A program made the translations under genes and the position numbers. The notes under the pieces were generated by a model. That model searched no databases, was not told where the DNA came from, and saw nothing but the letters and a program-made list of their open reading frames with translations. Positions 48,105 through 60,600 of a stretch of DNA of 64,000 nucleotides are shown piece after piece. How positions within the stretch are numbered: position 1 is the stretch's first letter; each line of letters starts with the position of its first letter. Source of the DNA: Paramacrobiotus metropolitanus (lineage: Eukaryota > Tardigrada > Eutardigrada > Parachela > Macrobiotidae); contig NW_026570320.1 of assembly GCF_019649055.1 (NCBI RefSeq), positions 186,001 to 250,000 on the forward strand, read 5' to 3'.

Positions 48105-50842
48105 TTACGGACTCACTACAGGTCGGCGGATCTTTCGTCGTCTCCGGCTAAAATTCCGCTCTCCTTTCAGTTTTTGTTCACTGGAAGCATCAGAATCCGA
48201 GTCGGAATCGTGATTTAAAGCCGAAAATTTGACCGGGAGGGTATACTTTTCCAATATTCGTTCGATATCTCCAACAGAGAACTTGCCGGCAATCTGATTA
48301 AGAGTGCGCTCCATCTGCTCATCGAAATGTATGTCCGGCAAATCTTCGCCGTTGTCCATTTCATCATCCGATTCCGAGATACCCTCAACATCTGACGAGG
48401 AGCTGTCGGCGGGAATCATACCTTCTTTCCCGTCCATCACCATCATTTCCTCGTCCGAACTTAGATCAAAATCCACATTTAAGCCGGGCTTATAGGACTG
48501 ATTAAACGGCCGCGTATCGGTTTTTAAACCATGGAAGAAATTTGTGAGGATGGACTTCGGATCTCCAGTCGATACACTGTCAATGTGTTCACAAAAAACC
48601 TATAAACAACAAAAACTGTCAATGCGTTTACAAAAAACATACAAAACAAAGGCACTGCAGCAAAATCGAACGAAGCTAAAAACTACGCTATTAAAAGCTA
48701 GCAGCATTTAACGGATTCTAACCCGAATAAGCTCTTCTCTGGTGGAATGGGCCGGAAGCTCGATATCGAAAAACTTCATGTATGTGAGAAGATCTCCAGT
48801 CGTAAAACATTCACCGATACCGTACTGCAAAGAGAACACAGAATCAGTTCAAAACACAGCAATCCTTGAATGCAATCAAAAGGAGTGGCGCAAGTCAAGA
48901 AAAACAAAATATCTCGTAAATGTGCAAGGAAGGACAATGAAGAATGTGCCACAAAACTGAGAACATTCATCGTATCTGGAATCCTGCAATTTGAAAAGCT
49001 GTAATTCACCTTTCACAGATTCAGTTGTACAATCAGCATTTTGGGATCAAACATGCTGCATTCAAAAGAAACTTATAGCGACCTTTATGACGACATTTTG
49101 CACTGCATTCCTTTAGTGAGCCTTCTGTCGTCATCATTTTGCCATCCTATGTCCTAGCTATACACTAAGCAGAACATTTACTTACCAGAAGGTCAGCAAC
49201 AGCCGGTCCATTCAGCATTTCTTCTTCTGAACTGTCATCTGTTCCACCATCGGGACTCTGCTTAGCCGAAGATACTTTAGTTTCGTGTGACTGAGCTTTC
49301 CGCATATCAACAGGCGTAGATGATGGCTCACTGTACTCCTTAATTTTTCCTTCTGCTAGCGCACCAGCAGGTTTGTGAGCCGGAGATCCATTCATCCGTT
49401 TGCTGTCCTGTTCAGTACCGGCATGGGAGCTTTCTTCAGGTTTCATAGTAACTCCCCCATGTGAGGCGGTTGGTTCACCGCTAAATGTCGGGAAATGTGA
49501 CGTATGAGAAAACTGCCCCTGACCAGTGTGACCACTGGAATGGCTGGGAACAGTGTTAGGAGGGGTAGCCGGAGCTGGACTGGGTCCAGAGGGCACAACG
49601 ATGCGCAGTTTTTGGATGTAATTTTTATGATAATCGCAAATGTATTGGTGTCCCGCCTGCAAATCGCATTTGCAAAATCTGAAACGGTGATGGTCTCAAC
49701 TGCATAACATTAATTACTCTTATTTACCACATTGTCTTCGGTTAACAACGCTCCGCTCCGTGTCACCAATTCGCGAATTTTTATTGTAAAATTGGCAGTA
49801 CCAGCCGGACGATTGCATCGCGTCCCACGATCCAACAAACAACAGGTTCGGTTCTCAGGACTAACGAAGATTGTGCTAATAGGATAGAGAACTCCAGAGC
49901 CCGAGGGAGTACTGTAGGCACCGCGATGAAAATCGTCCGTTCTGGATACCGGAATCAAGCTTTGCGGGAAATAAGGGAAACCAGCAGCGTCAGGTAAATG
50001 CATGCGCAAATCCTGTAGATGCGGGGTGCTGAGCATGATCTAAATAAACAAGTGCAAAGTAAGAGCTTACGTGAATTATGAATAACAGAAATTCATAAAC
50101 CAAACTGACGGTCCAACTTTCAAATTAACACAACATTTGCATATGCAATGTATTAGTTGTTTCTTGCTGGTTATACAGATTCGTAAGGCCGTACTATTAG
50201 GATTAATCCCTAAATCAAAACGATCTCAGAAATGTTCAAAGTTTTGGGCAATGCATTTTAAAATGTATAGTAAAGCACATCTACCGATCTACGTTAGAAG
50301 CTAGCATGTGCAAATTCAAAGCGGCGAATCTGCAACTTACGGGGGCATGAATAGGGTTCTGGTGCATCTGAGCAGCGATGTGTCGCTGCAAAGAAGCGTC
50401 AAACTGGTTCAGCTGCTGCTGATGGGGTGCGGGAATCGGATGCGCAATCAAGGCAGTTCCCGGGGGAAAAGTGAACGCAGCCTGCGGGACAGTGGTTCCT
50501 GTCAGCTCCATAGGGGCCTGTTTCGGCCGAGAAGAGTGCGGATCGTCCAACGCTCCCAAACCAATCGTACTCATCACAGGAGAAAGAGACTGAGCTGGTT
50601 CTTGAGGACCTAATGAGATGAGATCAGGAAACTTGCATCTTCACACCGGGCTCAACGCCAATTATTATTAGCACTCGTAGCGGATACTGATACAGTGATG
50701 CAGTAGCAAGTTGTAGTATGAATTGAATAGTGAATCGGAATGACTGTAGCAGATCAGCCTGCTGTGTTAGTATTGTATTTAATTTCAGATGACATTGCAA
50801 ATTAATTATACGGTGTATTCACCTGCGGCACTTACCATTCAT
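48105..50842 (-). CDS. SAP30: Sin3-associated polypeptide, SAP30-like (extended form)
   Basis: A subunit of the Sin3-HDAC corepressor that bridges DNA/nucleosomes and Sin3. Exons (high to low): 50842-50836, 50609-50341, 50039-49728, 49656-49186, 48824-48723, 48599-48105; 1656 nt, 551 aa, phases close. The SAP30 zinc finger spans about 158-217, with ligands C158/C159, C167, C203 and H206 (TCCLLDRGTRCNR, then GHQYICDYHKNYIQKLR). The Sin3-binding module is about 354-395 (CFTTGDLLTYMKFFDIELP, REELIRVFCEHID). An acidic Ser/Asp/Glu tail and a basic SRRRRKIRR end follow. It is much longer than vertebrate SAP30 (about 220 aa), having a Pro/Gln N-terminus and a 130-aa Ser/Pro/Thr linker. The first coding exon is only ATGAATG before a perfect GTAAGT donor. 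Confidence 0.88.
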
Positions 50843-52889
50843 TCGCAGGTCTTTATTGTTAAAAATAAATCCTACAGGATACCGATACATGCCCAGAATC
50901 AGTAACCGTCCGAATGTTGATCATGATCGTGACTTTAAAGTATGAACAGAAGGCACATTCCGGACATTCGGATTCCTTTAATGCTCGATGTCATCACTTT
51001 GTAGTAGCCTGAGGCTTCACATGAACAGGAACTAAAAAATTAGCCAAAACGAAGGATAGAAGATCACAGAACCACAAGGTGAAAACGATACGGGATGAAC
51101 TCAATGAAGAAAAACTCGCCAGGTGGGATAAAATTGTTCACAGCTTGCTTGCAAACAAGAAACTGTGCCACCACCAAGTCCTCCCAAGTTCTGAACGAAT
51201 GGCGAAAGCTACGCGTAAACTTATGGGCGGAGTTAAGTTTTGCAGGCTGTAATGCAATGAGGCGGTTGGACCTGCGACAAAGCCGATAGTGCGGTTTGTA
51301 AAGTCAAATTGCTTCCAGGTTCCGAGTCCATCGGTTATCATCGCTGCTCGACTCACAGGCCACATCCAAATTGCTGTACAGTGCGGGCTCATCGGGGACT
51401 GACGATGGGCGATGGCGATGGCGATGATGGATAGGAAGATCAGCGCCAGCGGGCACCGTAAGCAAAGTAACTGAGTGAGTTTGATTTCCAACGAAAATAT
51501 GTGTCCTTTGGAGTGTAGGTTCCTTTTTCGTTTTTATTTAAAGCGAGCAAAATGGCTTAAAAATATGTACTGCATAATTTAGCTCAGACCCTTCTGCTCT
51601 AGTAGCCAGTAGCCAGTGGCCCAGTTGCTAGCCACTAGCCAGGGCCTCCACTCCGCCAGGCTATTCAGTAGTGTGCACTATGCATTTTGCACCTGCTTAG
51701 GTAGACGGTTTCGGTTTTCCGGACCGACAGCTCTAAAGTCTAGACCAAGAAAATGGCTCCCGTCTCGATTTTGAAATTCCTAAAAATGCCCGATTTGGCG
51801 ATTTCAAGACAGCTCAAAAGTCAAAACATACAGGTTACGGGGTGTGGAATATCGAATAGTGACGAATACGCATATCGTATTCATGTAGTCTTACGATCAA
51901 GAATGCTAACAAATTAGTAAAAAAGCTTTGTTGGTTTCCCATTTGGCAGCCAGACTGCATTTTGGCTCACCACACCTTTGCGATACTTCTATTGCGGTTT
52001 TATCGCTAATTTGCTTGCGCTAACGGTTTGTCGAGCTGCGTAACTGCGTTGTATCACTTGTATGATAATTTGTTGGATTTGGATCAGTCGTTTTCCGGGA
52101 TTTTCCAATATTTTTTATGCTCATCTGTAGTATCATCAAAGCCTGAACATTGTCAACCGCATTGAGAGGTAAGCCTTTTCTCTTAATAACACGCTGCAAG
52201 CACGTCAAACGTGCCGAATGAGCTAGCGTTGCGTTTTGACGATCCTTCTTTTCTTTAAAATAATGAAGCTGGGTTTCTGAGACTTTCCACCGAGCCCGAA
52301 TAAGTTACACTTATTCTGGCATGCATCAGTTGCATAAAACAAACGGTATGGTCAGTATGGATCCACACTACCTGTACTGTCGATAACAGCATAACCATTA
52401 TGGCATAACTACTACTATAGTACTTGCGGTCCGTGTTTCTTTCTGAAAATCACAAATATGCGTGACAATCGGCCAATCTCTGAGGCAGTTGAAAATTAAT
52501 ATTATTTATTACCGTATGGCGTATAATAGCATGATTTAATGCTGATGCCGTGTTGTGCTGATTTATAAGTTATAAGAAAGTGGAACCAATAGATAAATGT
52601 TGCTGTGATTGTTGTAACTTTTTATTTTGGGCTGTGCTTCCATATTTGACTCCGCTGTCTGAACGGCATCGTAAGTTCATAATTACTAATAACTGACGAA
52701 CTAAAATTTCTTGAGTTCACAATCAGTTTTGAACTTTTGAATGATTACAGCAATAAAGGAAACGAAATGAAGATTTCGGCTTCGAGTTTTGTATTAGCTG
52801 GAGGTGCGATTTTGTATTGTATCGAATCTGATATTTCGTGTATAATAGATTTAGATTGTGAAGTGTTCAATGTAGTATACAAGATATGG
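50843..52889. other. Region upstream of SAP30
   Basis: Presumed SAP30 5' UTR and promoter near 50843-51000. It holds one weak candidate gene (51138-51491, minus), a GGCGAT hexamer run near 51408-51427, an AGTAGCC/AGTGGCC repeat at about 51599-51650, and otherwise AT-rich DNA. Confidence 0.4.
51138..51491 (-). CDS. Weak candidate small secreted protein
   Basis: A 117-codon frame starting with a Leu/Ile-rich, signal-peptide-like segment (CPLALIFLSIIAIAIA). A polar part with NRT and NLT sequons and an SLRVAFAIRSELGRTWWW end follows. The hydrophobic run partly derives from a GGCGAT repeat, which weakens the case. No family is recognised and there are no splice partners. It may be part of the SAP30 5' region or chance. 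Confidence 0.2.
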   Translation of the reverse strand: MEIKLTQLLCLRCPLALIFLSIIAIAIAHRQSPMSPHCTAIWMWPVSRAAMITDGLGTWKQFDFTNRTIGFVAGPTASLHYSLQNLTPPISLRVAFAIRSELGRTWWWHSFLFASKL

Positions 52890-52894
52890 GGAGT

Positions 52895-53735
52895 TCCGTG
52901 AGTGCACAATAATATTGTGCAGAAGTGGCGTCTTAGGGGGCATCCATAAATTACGTACGCAGAAAACCACGATTTTTTCACCCCTCCCTCCCCCTTCGTA
53001 GCGGTCCGTCACATTTGCTTGACCCCTCCCCCCTGGTTCGTTCAATCGTAATATATGGAGCTGACCACCCCCTCCCCCCTGGGTTCGTCGAGGCCGTCAC
53101 AGCTTGTCACGCTTTTTGGACCCCTCCCTCCCTGGTTCGCTGCGTACGTAATTTATGGATCCCCCCTTACTTGATTTTATTCGTGATTTTACAGCCATTG
53201 CACCATCTGCGGACCCTCCAGTTGTTAAGTGACAACGTAACAGAAGCACGCGTGCGGTGGCCCATGCCACAGGCTGTTTTAACGTAAATCTTTGAAAATT
53301 CATAACTTTGTTCATTCCTGCATTAAAATTTTTATGTATAATCTGAAAATGCAAAAATAATGCACAGTATTAGGCAAAATAAATGTCTTCTCTGTTTCTT
53401 CTTCAGGGTAACGCACTAGGAGCCCCTGCGGTTAACATAGCCGCCTATGACAAATCCTCCATAGGCGGCTATGCTAGCCGTACAGGCTAACAGTGCATAA
53501 CCCTGAAAGAAAAACAAAAAGAATTTATTTTCCCTAATACTGTGTATCTGCATTTTCAAAGATATACTAAAAATTGTATGAAATAATAGTATCTTTCAAG
53601 ATATTAAAGCAGCCTGTAACATGAACCCCGCGTGCTTCTGATACGTTATCACTGGAGATCCTATCAGGAATGCAATGGCTAATAAATCTGAATAAAATAA
53701 AGTAGACATACTTCTGCTGTCAATAAATATGCCTC
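52895..53735. mobile_element. Large fold-back element interrupted by a MITE
   Basis: Long inverted repeats around a 10-nt loop at 53450-53459. The innermost stem is perfect: CATAGCCGCCTATG (53436-53449) with its complement (53460-53473). Further pairs are TTCAGGGTAACGCACT (53402-53417) with 53492-53507; the AATGCAC..GTATTAG block (about 53345-53375) with 53525-53555; CAGAAGCACGCG (53241-53252) with about 53627-53639; GCCATTGCA (about 53194) with about 53671-53680; and GATTTTATTC (about 53173) with about 53690-53699. The left arm then continues beyond the inserted MITE (CAGAAGT at about 52920 with its complement near 53710). No coding capacity is present. Confidence 0.75.
52936..53166. mobile_element. 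231-bp MITE with TTA target duplication
   Basis: The terminal inverted repeats are 26-27 bp. The left end GGGGGCATCCATAAATTACG (52936 on) matches the complement of the right end (53140-53166) with one or two mismatches. TTA flanks both sides (52933-52935, 53167-53169). A 3-bp TTA duplication is the habit of PIF/Harbinger elements. The interior has four CCCCTCCC..TGGTTCG-like C-rich blocks and no transposase. It is inserted in the left arm of the surrounding fold-back element. Confidence 0.8.
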
Positions 53736-53739
53736 GTTC

Positions 53740-54968
53740 CGTAAATTTATAGACAGATATAGGTGTATATGCACATAATATATGTTGCATAATTGCACGA
53801 TAATTAATAATGTTGTTGATGCACCTTTTTTGCTTTTAAGATACAAGTACCATTTTGGCTTTCGGAATGGCGAATCCATTTATTCCATTTTATCGTACAT
53901 ACTCGTATTGTCAATTTGTCAGTATTATTACGCACCTCAGGACTCAGGTCAGCAGACTGAGTTACAAAGTGAGATTGCTAAATCGCTTCTATTGTACTGT
54001 ATTGTCCAAGGAGTCGGATCATACTTGTATAGCACTATACCTGCCCAACACAATAACATTTCGGCTTGATTTCAGTTTCAAAACACCTTTCAGTTTAGAC
54101 TAACCGAAAATGGCCTTACTTGTTAGATCAATAATGGTGACTGGCTTGATATCGTCTCGACATATTGGGGCGAAATCACGTACAATACGTATATATAGAT
54201 ATAAAGGTTGTATACCTGGAGTAGGTGGTATGCATACTCTTATGCAAACCCGTCTGAAAAGCAGTTGCAGATGGCAGGAGTAGAACTTGAGAAGTATGCA
54301 GTAGCATCGCCAGTTGCTCTAGACTGGTTAAACATTCCGCTGGATTGCCGTAGATTATAGAATTAAAATCGAATGGAGTCGTAACGAATTAAGAACAATA
54401 ATGAGTTAATGACTGAAGATGAACTAAAAAATTCCGATGTCCAAAGTGAATGTAAAAATGATGACATTCTAGACGCTGCCGTTTAGGACCCTTGTATGGA
54501 AGCAAGAACTAGGGTAGTCCGGAAACTTAAGAATTATGTATGCACAAGACGATAAAAAGTAAACTAACAAGTAAGAATAATAAAATCTGTCTACGTTGTG
54601 CCGTGTTTTGTTTTGAAAATATCTATACATTTCTCGTAGGTAGTGATACACTGACTACGGTACTTGTAAAGCGTAGTATACATACTGTATCTGTAATACT
54701 AGAATATTATAATGATCTGATGTGTTATTGACCACGATCTGGCCTCAGAGCTATTAGCGCAAAAGTGACCCTAATTATAGCAAAATGCTTCTGTTCTGCC
54801 GATAATTGTGGGGCAGTCGTTTTAATGTGTGGATTGATGTGGTGCACATGCTGAAAATTACTAAAATACACTTCACATTTGTGATTTTTTGACAGTAGAT
54901 GTTAACGCTGAATAAGCAGATAAATCTTCAAGTTTGCCGAGTAGTAATATTATGCGCTCAAATTCTTG
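53740..54968. other. Intergenic region
   Basis: AT-rich with no supported gene. Frames at 53782-54103 are under 100 codons and motif-free. Confidence 0.4.
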
Positions 54969-54976
54969 ATGTACAC

Positions 54977-55510
54977 CAGAGGTTGCCCATCTCCATTCTA
55001 TTATGGGATTGGATCCCATTTTTTCCCCATTTACCATTTTTCCATACTAAAATGGTATGGATGGGAAAACTGTATTTATGGATGGGAAAAACGAAGAAAT
55101 GGGCGGAAAAGGGAAATTTAGAAAATAGGATAAAAATGACGAATTAATACATTTCTACAAGTATTTTGGTTGGCAAAATTCACAAAACCCCCGACACCTT
55201 CGCGCTTCGCGCGGAGATTACGCAGGTCGCAATAATTTTTACACGTTATGATGGAGAAAATTTTGGCAAAAACAGCGCTAAATTCACGCTTTACGTGAAT
55301 AGCTGATTGCCAACAAGGTATTCCGTAAGCCAGCGTCAAGCAAGTTTTTGGTTGTACGTTGTAATTTTATTTTTAAAAAATGGGACGCTAAAATGGGGAT
55401 GGAAGAAAATGGGTCTGATCCAAAAATTATGGAGCAGAGATGGGTGGGAAAAATTGTAAGAAAATGGGGTATGGATGGGATATGGAAATAGCAGAAATGG
55501 GCAACCTCTG
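54977..55510. mobile_element. Non-autonomous hAT element, 534 bp
   Basis: Perfect 14-bp terminal inverted repeats CAGAGGTTGCCCAT (54977-54990) and ATGGGCAACCTCTG (55497-55510) are flanked by an exact 8-bp target duplication ATGTACAC (54969-54976, 55511-55518). An 8-bp duplication with CAG-starting termini defines the hAT superfamily. Subterminal regions repeat TCCCAT/ATGGGA words in opposite orientation. The interior has no transposase, so it would need a partner for mobilisation. Confidence 0.92.
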
Positions 55511-55518
55511 ATGTACAC

Positions 55519-57680
55519 ATTGTACAGTAATAGATGGTCTTTGGTCGTATTACAGTAATGTACTCGTACAATGCTTGATAATTTTCAGCGCGCACAGTAG
55601 TTGATACCACGCTCTACGCAGACGCTTAACTTCTTGTATGAAGTTATGAACACTGACATAAATCAATTAGTGCCATTTATGGCCATATATTTTCGAAAAA
55701 AACAGCCGAAATACCGGATGGTTCTGCCAGTATTCGGTGCACGTAACACGTAGATCATGCCATCGCCATCAGTGGCATTTGAACAGTAATGAAGAATACA
55801 GTGAGCGGTTTTCAGTCTGCTCTCCCAGTCTGCTGGAGAGCAAAACTTTCTCTGTTTCGTATTTCACTACCATTTGTTCACCGATAGTTTAAAATTCTTT
55901 TTCTCGTAAGAAATTATTAATAATAGGCAATATCTACACTTGCACGAAAAACAATCACAGGTGTGTTTCGATATTGTATGATTAAGTACTACGTGAAATT
56001 TTTCGCTTTACATATTATGCCGAAAGTGTCGTGAGAACTGCACGGGATACTGTGTTATTCGGTGGCATTTGTATTCAGTATCCTTACTTGACCAACATGA
56101 AGTTTGTAGAACTTTGAAGTGAGAAAGGACGGCTATTACGAGTAGTAATTTGGTTTCTTTATTTTCATTGAGACGATCATTGCCGTAATAATCCTTATGT
56201 ACTGTATATGAAAGATCCTATCTGGATGAAAGGAAACTCATCAGCCACTGCAGCACTGAATGTGGTATCGATGATCGTCACTGTATACGAGTATCATGTA
56301 TCATCCCGACAAATTACTTGATAGTTGGTAGTATTGGCGGACTTTTGATTGCTGCTCTGCCGAACGTCGCTGTAAGTGAATTGCTTCACGAGATTGCTTC
56401 GCGGCTGTGCCAAAAAAAACCGGGCAAGTTTGAATTGATTTTATATTCGTACTCAAAAGTTTTAAGGCAGTTTAGTGCCTTTTTCTGAAAATGTTTCAGT
56501 GTTATGATAACATAACATATTATGATATCATGACATCAACACTGTTTTAGCGTTTGCATGTGCGTAAGAGTGAAATGTTGAAATGATGATTTGTTACAGG
56601 ATTTTTGTGCCTTGAAAAAATGTGCTGAAAATTTGGTCGTGTTCCTTCTAGAATTCATCAACTCGGTTAAACGAAAAGTTTAGCTCGCACTTTACAGTTA
56701 CGGTAGTATTGGAGCTGTTTCCTCACAATCAGGAAACGTATTACTGTACATTATTATGTGAAAAATAGGTTGCGTTTCTTTTATTAATATTGGCATTTTG
56801 AAACTAGAGACTTGTTAGGCTTTAGACTAGAGACTGCTTACTTGTTAGTCATTATTGTTTATTGTATTAATTTTAATTACTGATGATTTAATGATTACTT
56901 CCATATTTTTATGTGAAATCAATTGGGTGAGACATCTAGTGCTTACCTTTTAGTACGTACGTAGGCTAGTTAAGCAAGTCAGTTAAAGCTGGTACAGTAT
57001 GCTGTGGGTTCATGCTCATACTCGTACAGCCGTAAGATGTACCTTAAGAACCATGCGGGCGGTACGCACGTTGGCAAACGTCGGCGGTTCTGGTTTGGCA
57101 ATAGTGCCTAGCTATGTCGCGCATGCAGGCGCGTTTGGTAAAACGGCGGTAAAATGCCGCGTGGCGGCGCGGGCTGGATGCCGTATCATGTTGCTTTACG
57201 AGAGTTGCCAGCAGAAAATTGACCAATAAGAATGCGCACTGGGTGGTGCTTAACCCTTTGAAATGAATTTGGTTTGCGTAGATTTTTTGTAGCGTCGAAG
57301 GCGCTTGCTGACTTTATTTTGTTTCTCTTAGATTGATGAACTTTTCATCACGGACATGTTAATAATATTATTATAACATTCGATCGGAATAATACGCGTT
57401 CTGCGAATCAACCCGACCATTTTGTAATGAGGAAATTGGATATTTTACATCAAGATCGATTTAAAACTTACCCGGATAGCTTATACATTGTGGAATCACT
57501 GAAATCAACGGATTTGTTACTGCCCATACAAATGGACTTTGAATGCCACCTGTTATTATCATACTTGAAGTATCAAATTACGGGTGACCTCAGGGCGGAA
57601 AAGTACAATGAAGGCGGTTCTGTTGCTTCTCTGTTTTGTTTGGTAATGATTTGCACCTGTCCAAGTTGAATAGTAGCGGT
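55519..57680. other. Intergenic region upstream of the PTPN4-like gene
   Basis: No supported gene. It probably contains the promoter and 5' UTR exons of the downstream gene; an open frame at 57427-57669 directly before it is likely untranslated leader or chance. Confidence 0.4.
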
Positions 57681-60600
57681 ATGTCAGCAATATTTCGTGA
57701 ACGATTCGGAGCAACGGGATCCTATAAAGTACGGGAAGCGGAAGCCGTGTCGGAACCAAACATACCATCAATGCGTTCAACTGTGCCGGCTACTGTCCAG
57801 TTCCTCGATGAGTCTAGTTGCACATTCTACATTGAAGTATGTGAAGATCTCAGCGAGCGATATCTCTAATATCCGTAAAATATTGTCTATGGCTGTACAC
57901 TATTTTGTCTGCATTTATGATAATTCCACATTTTTGCAGAAGAATGCCAAAGGACAAGATCTTCTGGATCTGGTTGCGGATCATCTTGATCTGGTGGAGC
58001 CCGACTACTTCGGTCTTCAGTTTATTGACCCAGATTTCGAAACTACTTCTGATGGATGGGTAAGATTCTCAGCAAGCTGAGCACTAGACTGATTCTACAA
58101 AAATTACGGATTACGCCAGCTACGCACCGTCCTCACCTTTTAACATTAAATTTCTCTTGTAGCTCTTATTATATACTGTATTACATCTATATAGTAATGT
58201 CACCTAGATTCCATATTTATAGCAAATACTATAATAGTGAGCACCTTTTAATAATTGTAAGGTGGAGGTTTATGGTTACTTTTCGCTAACAATCTGAAAC
58301 CTTTGTATTACAAAAGAATGGTTCATCATCGTTTTTGAAATTACATGAAAGTTAAAATCAGTTACTTCGAAAGTGTATCTTGTAGGCATTGTGGTTTTTT
58401 GTTTTCTTGCAGAGGTGGCTTGAGTCTCATAAATTTGTGAAGAAGCAAGTGCGAAGTACGTATGTCACTATGAAATATTTACAACTTGTGACTTCTTAAT
58501 TTTATGGGATGGCATGCCCTATTTGCACAAATGGATAATTTTTCAGCCGGTGTTCCATACGTCTTTATCTTCCGCGTGAAATTTTTCGTATCGGATCCTT
58601 GTTTACTGCATGACGAGTACACTAGGTAAGATTTCAGAAATAACGTTTTGCGCTGCTTGCCGGTGGTTCTCTGAGCGGTGTATTCTTTTTTTTCTGGTTG
58701 TAGGTACAACTACTTTCTTCAGTTGAAAAAAGATGTCAGGAAGGCAAGCTACCAGTTCCTGAATCCATAGCAGTATTACTGGCAAGTTACGTTGTACAGT
58801 GTAAGTGTCATAAATTAACAAATTTTATTCGAATGGTTAAAGCATAGAGAGACCGAGCAATACCGCTTCGCTTTGCTCCGCTCTGTATTAAGAGGAGCGT
58901 ATTCGTATTGTTCGGTCTCTTTATGGTTAAAGTCTGGCTCATGTTTTGCATTTCTGGAAATACTGGAGTTATAGTGTGCGAGAAATTATCGCCGGTGTTG
59001 GGTGTTAGTAATTGTGTGTGCGCTTAGATACCGCACGAATTTATAATCGTGATGGTGCTGTAGTGAAATCTTTCTCACGCTCTTGTTAGTGCATTTTACT
59101 ACAAAGTTTGTGTTTTCTTGTTAGCCGAACTCGGTGATTTCTCACCGGAAGACCATCGACCTGGCTACTTGTCCGATTACACATTCATTCCACACCAGCC
59201 TCCTAATTTTGGTGTCAAAGTCCATGAACTGCACAAGTTGCACAGGTACGATTCGGATATAATTGTGTTAGTTTTAGTGGATAACAATATTAATACGTAC
59301 TCACATGAAACGTAAAAGAGTTTGTCATATCTGGCATTACATGGTTTCACAGCAGTCTCATATACCAGTTCCATGTTAGGAGTATGTAAAGTAGGGAAAT
59401 GTTGAGAGTTTAGTAACTTCAAAAGACTGTAAATAAAAACCTCGGTAATGTAACTTTTTACAGATATTCCAGAAACGGGAATATCATCTCTGCAAAAACA
59501 ACAGTGCTTCGAATTTTTATTGAACAAAATCTGATTAATTTAGAGGCCAGACTCCAGCGGATGCTGAGTTTAACTTTCTCGACCAATGCAAAAGACTGGA
59601 AACATACGGCATCAGTTTGTACAATGCGAGGGTGCGTAATCGAACGGATTACTAGTATGGTGTTAACTTTTAAACGCAGACTAGAAATTCGCCATGCATT
59701 AAATGTATCTAACTTTAAATAACTGAATTTTGATAATATCACATTTAAGAGATGGTTGACTACGGCGTTAGGCGTTTCTGATATGAGCTTTGAGTTTTCA
59801 TTAACGACAAGCTGTTATTTCTTAATTCAGGATGCTAACGGAGTTGATATCCAGCTGGGGGTGACTTTTAATGGATTGGTAGTATTCCAGAATGGGATGC
59901 GGCTCAGTATTTTTGCATGGTTTGTACTTTCACAAGCTTTAAATTGTATCCCTAACATTTCCGTTGTGCTGCGTCAACCTGTTGCATTGTGTTTTGCTCT
60001 TTTTACGACAAAGCACGAGTTTTCCTTTTTAGGGCCAAGATTGTTAAAATTTCCTTCAAGCAAAAACAGTTCTTCATCCAGATACACGAAGAAACGGTGA
60101 GAAATTTGGTGGAATGGACTATTGTAATTGGTTAGAGAATAATTGCTGGTTATAGAAAGACTACGACACGCTTTTGGGATTTTACATGCTGAGTTATCGC
60201 ACCTGCAAAAATTTGTGGAAATCTTGCGTCGAACATCATAGTTTTTTCCGTTTGAAATCCACACGTCCATTGATCTCAAAGAAATTTAGCTTTTTCTCGC
60301 TGGGATCCAAGTTTCGATATAGGTAAGTTTGTTTTTTGTCGAAAATTTGCTGCTAGGTTAAAGTTTTCATCGAGATCTATTGTCGGAATGTGTGTGCAAC
60401 CTGCAAGTCATGAGAGAATTAAGTATTTTTAAGTCTTCATTAAAGCATTTTTGATATTTGGCCTATAATTATTTATAATTAAATTTTCGTTTTTTTTGAC
60501 GTCACCAGAATTCGCCATAATTTTGAAAACCGAAAAATGATACGAAGTGGGTTTTCCGTTTGTTTTATTGTGATTATAACTTTGGAAAAGTGCGCTTTCC

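Noticed and set aside
53015-53287. 90-codon + strand frame
   Set aside because: It spans the C-rich interior of the MITE and the fold-back arm; the proline/leucine sequence is a by-product of the repeats.
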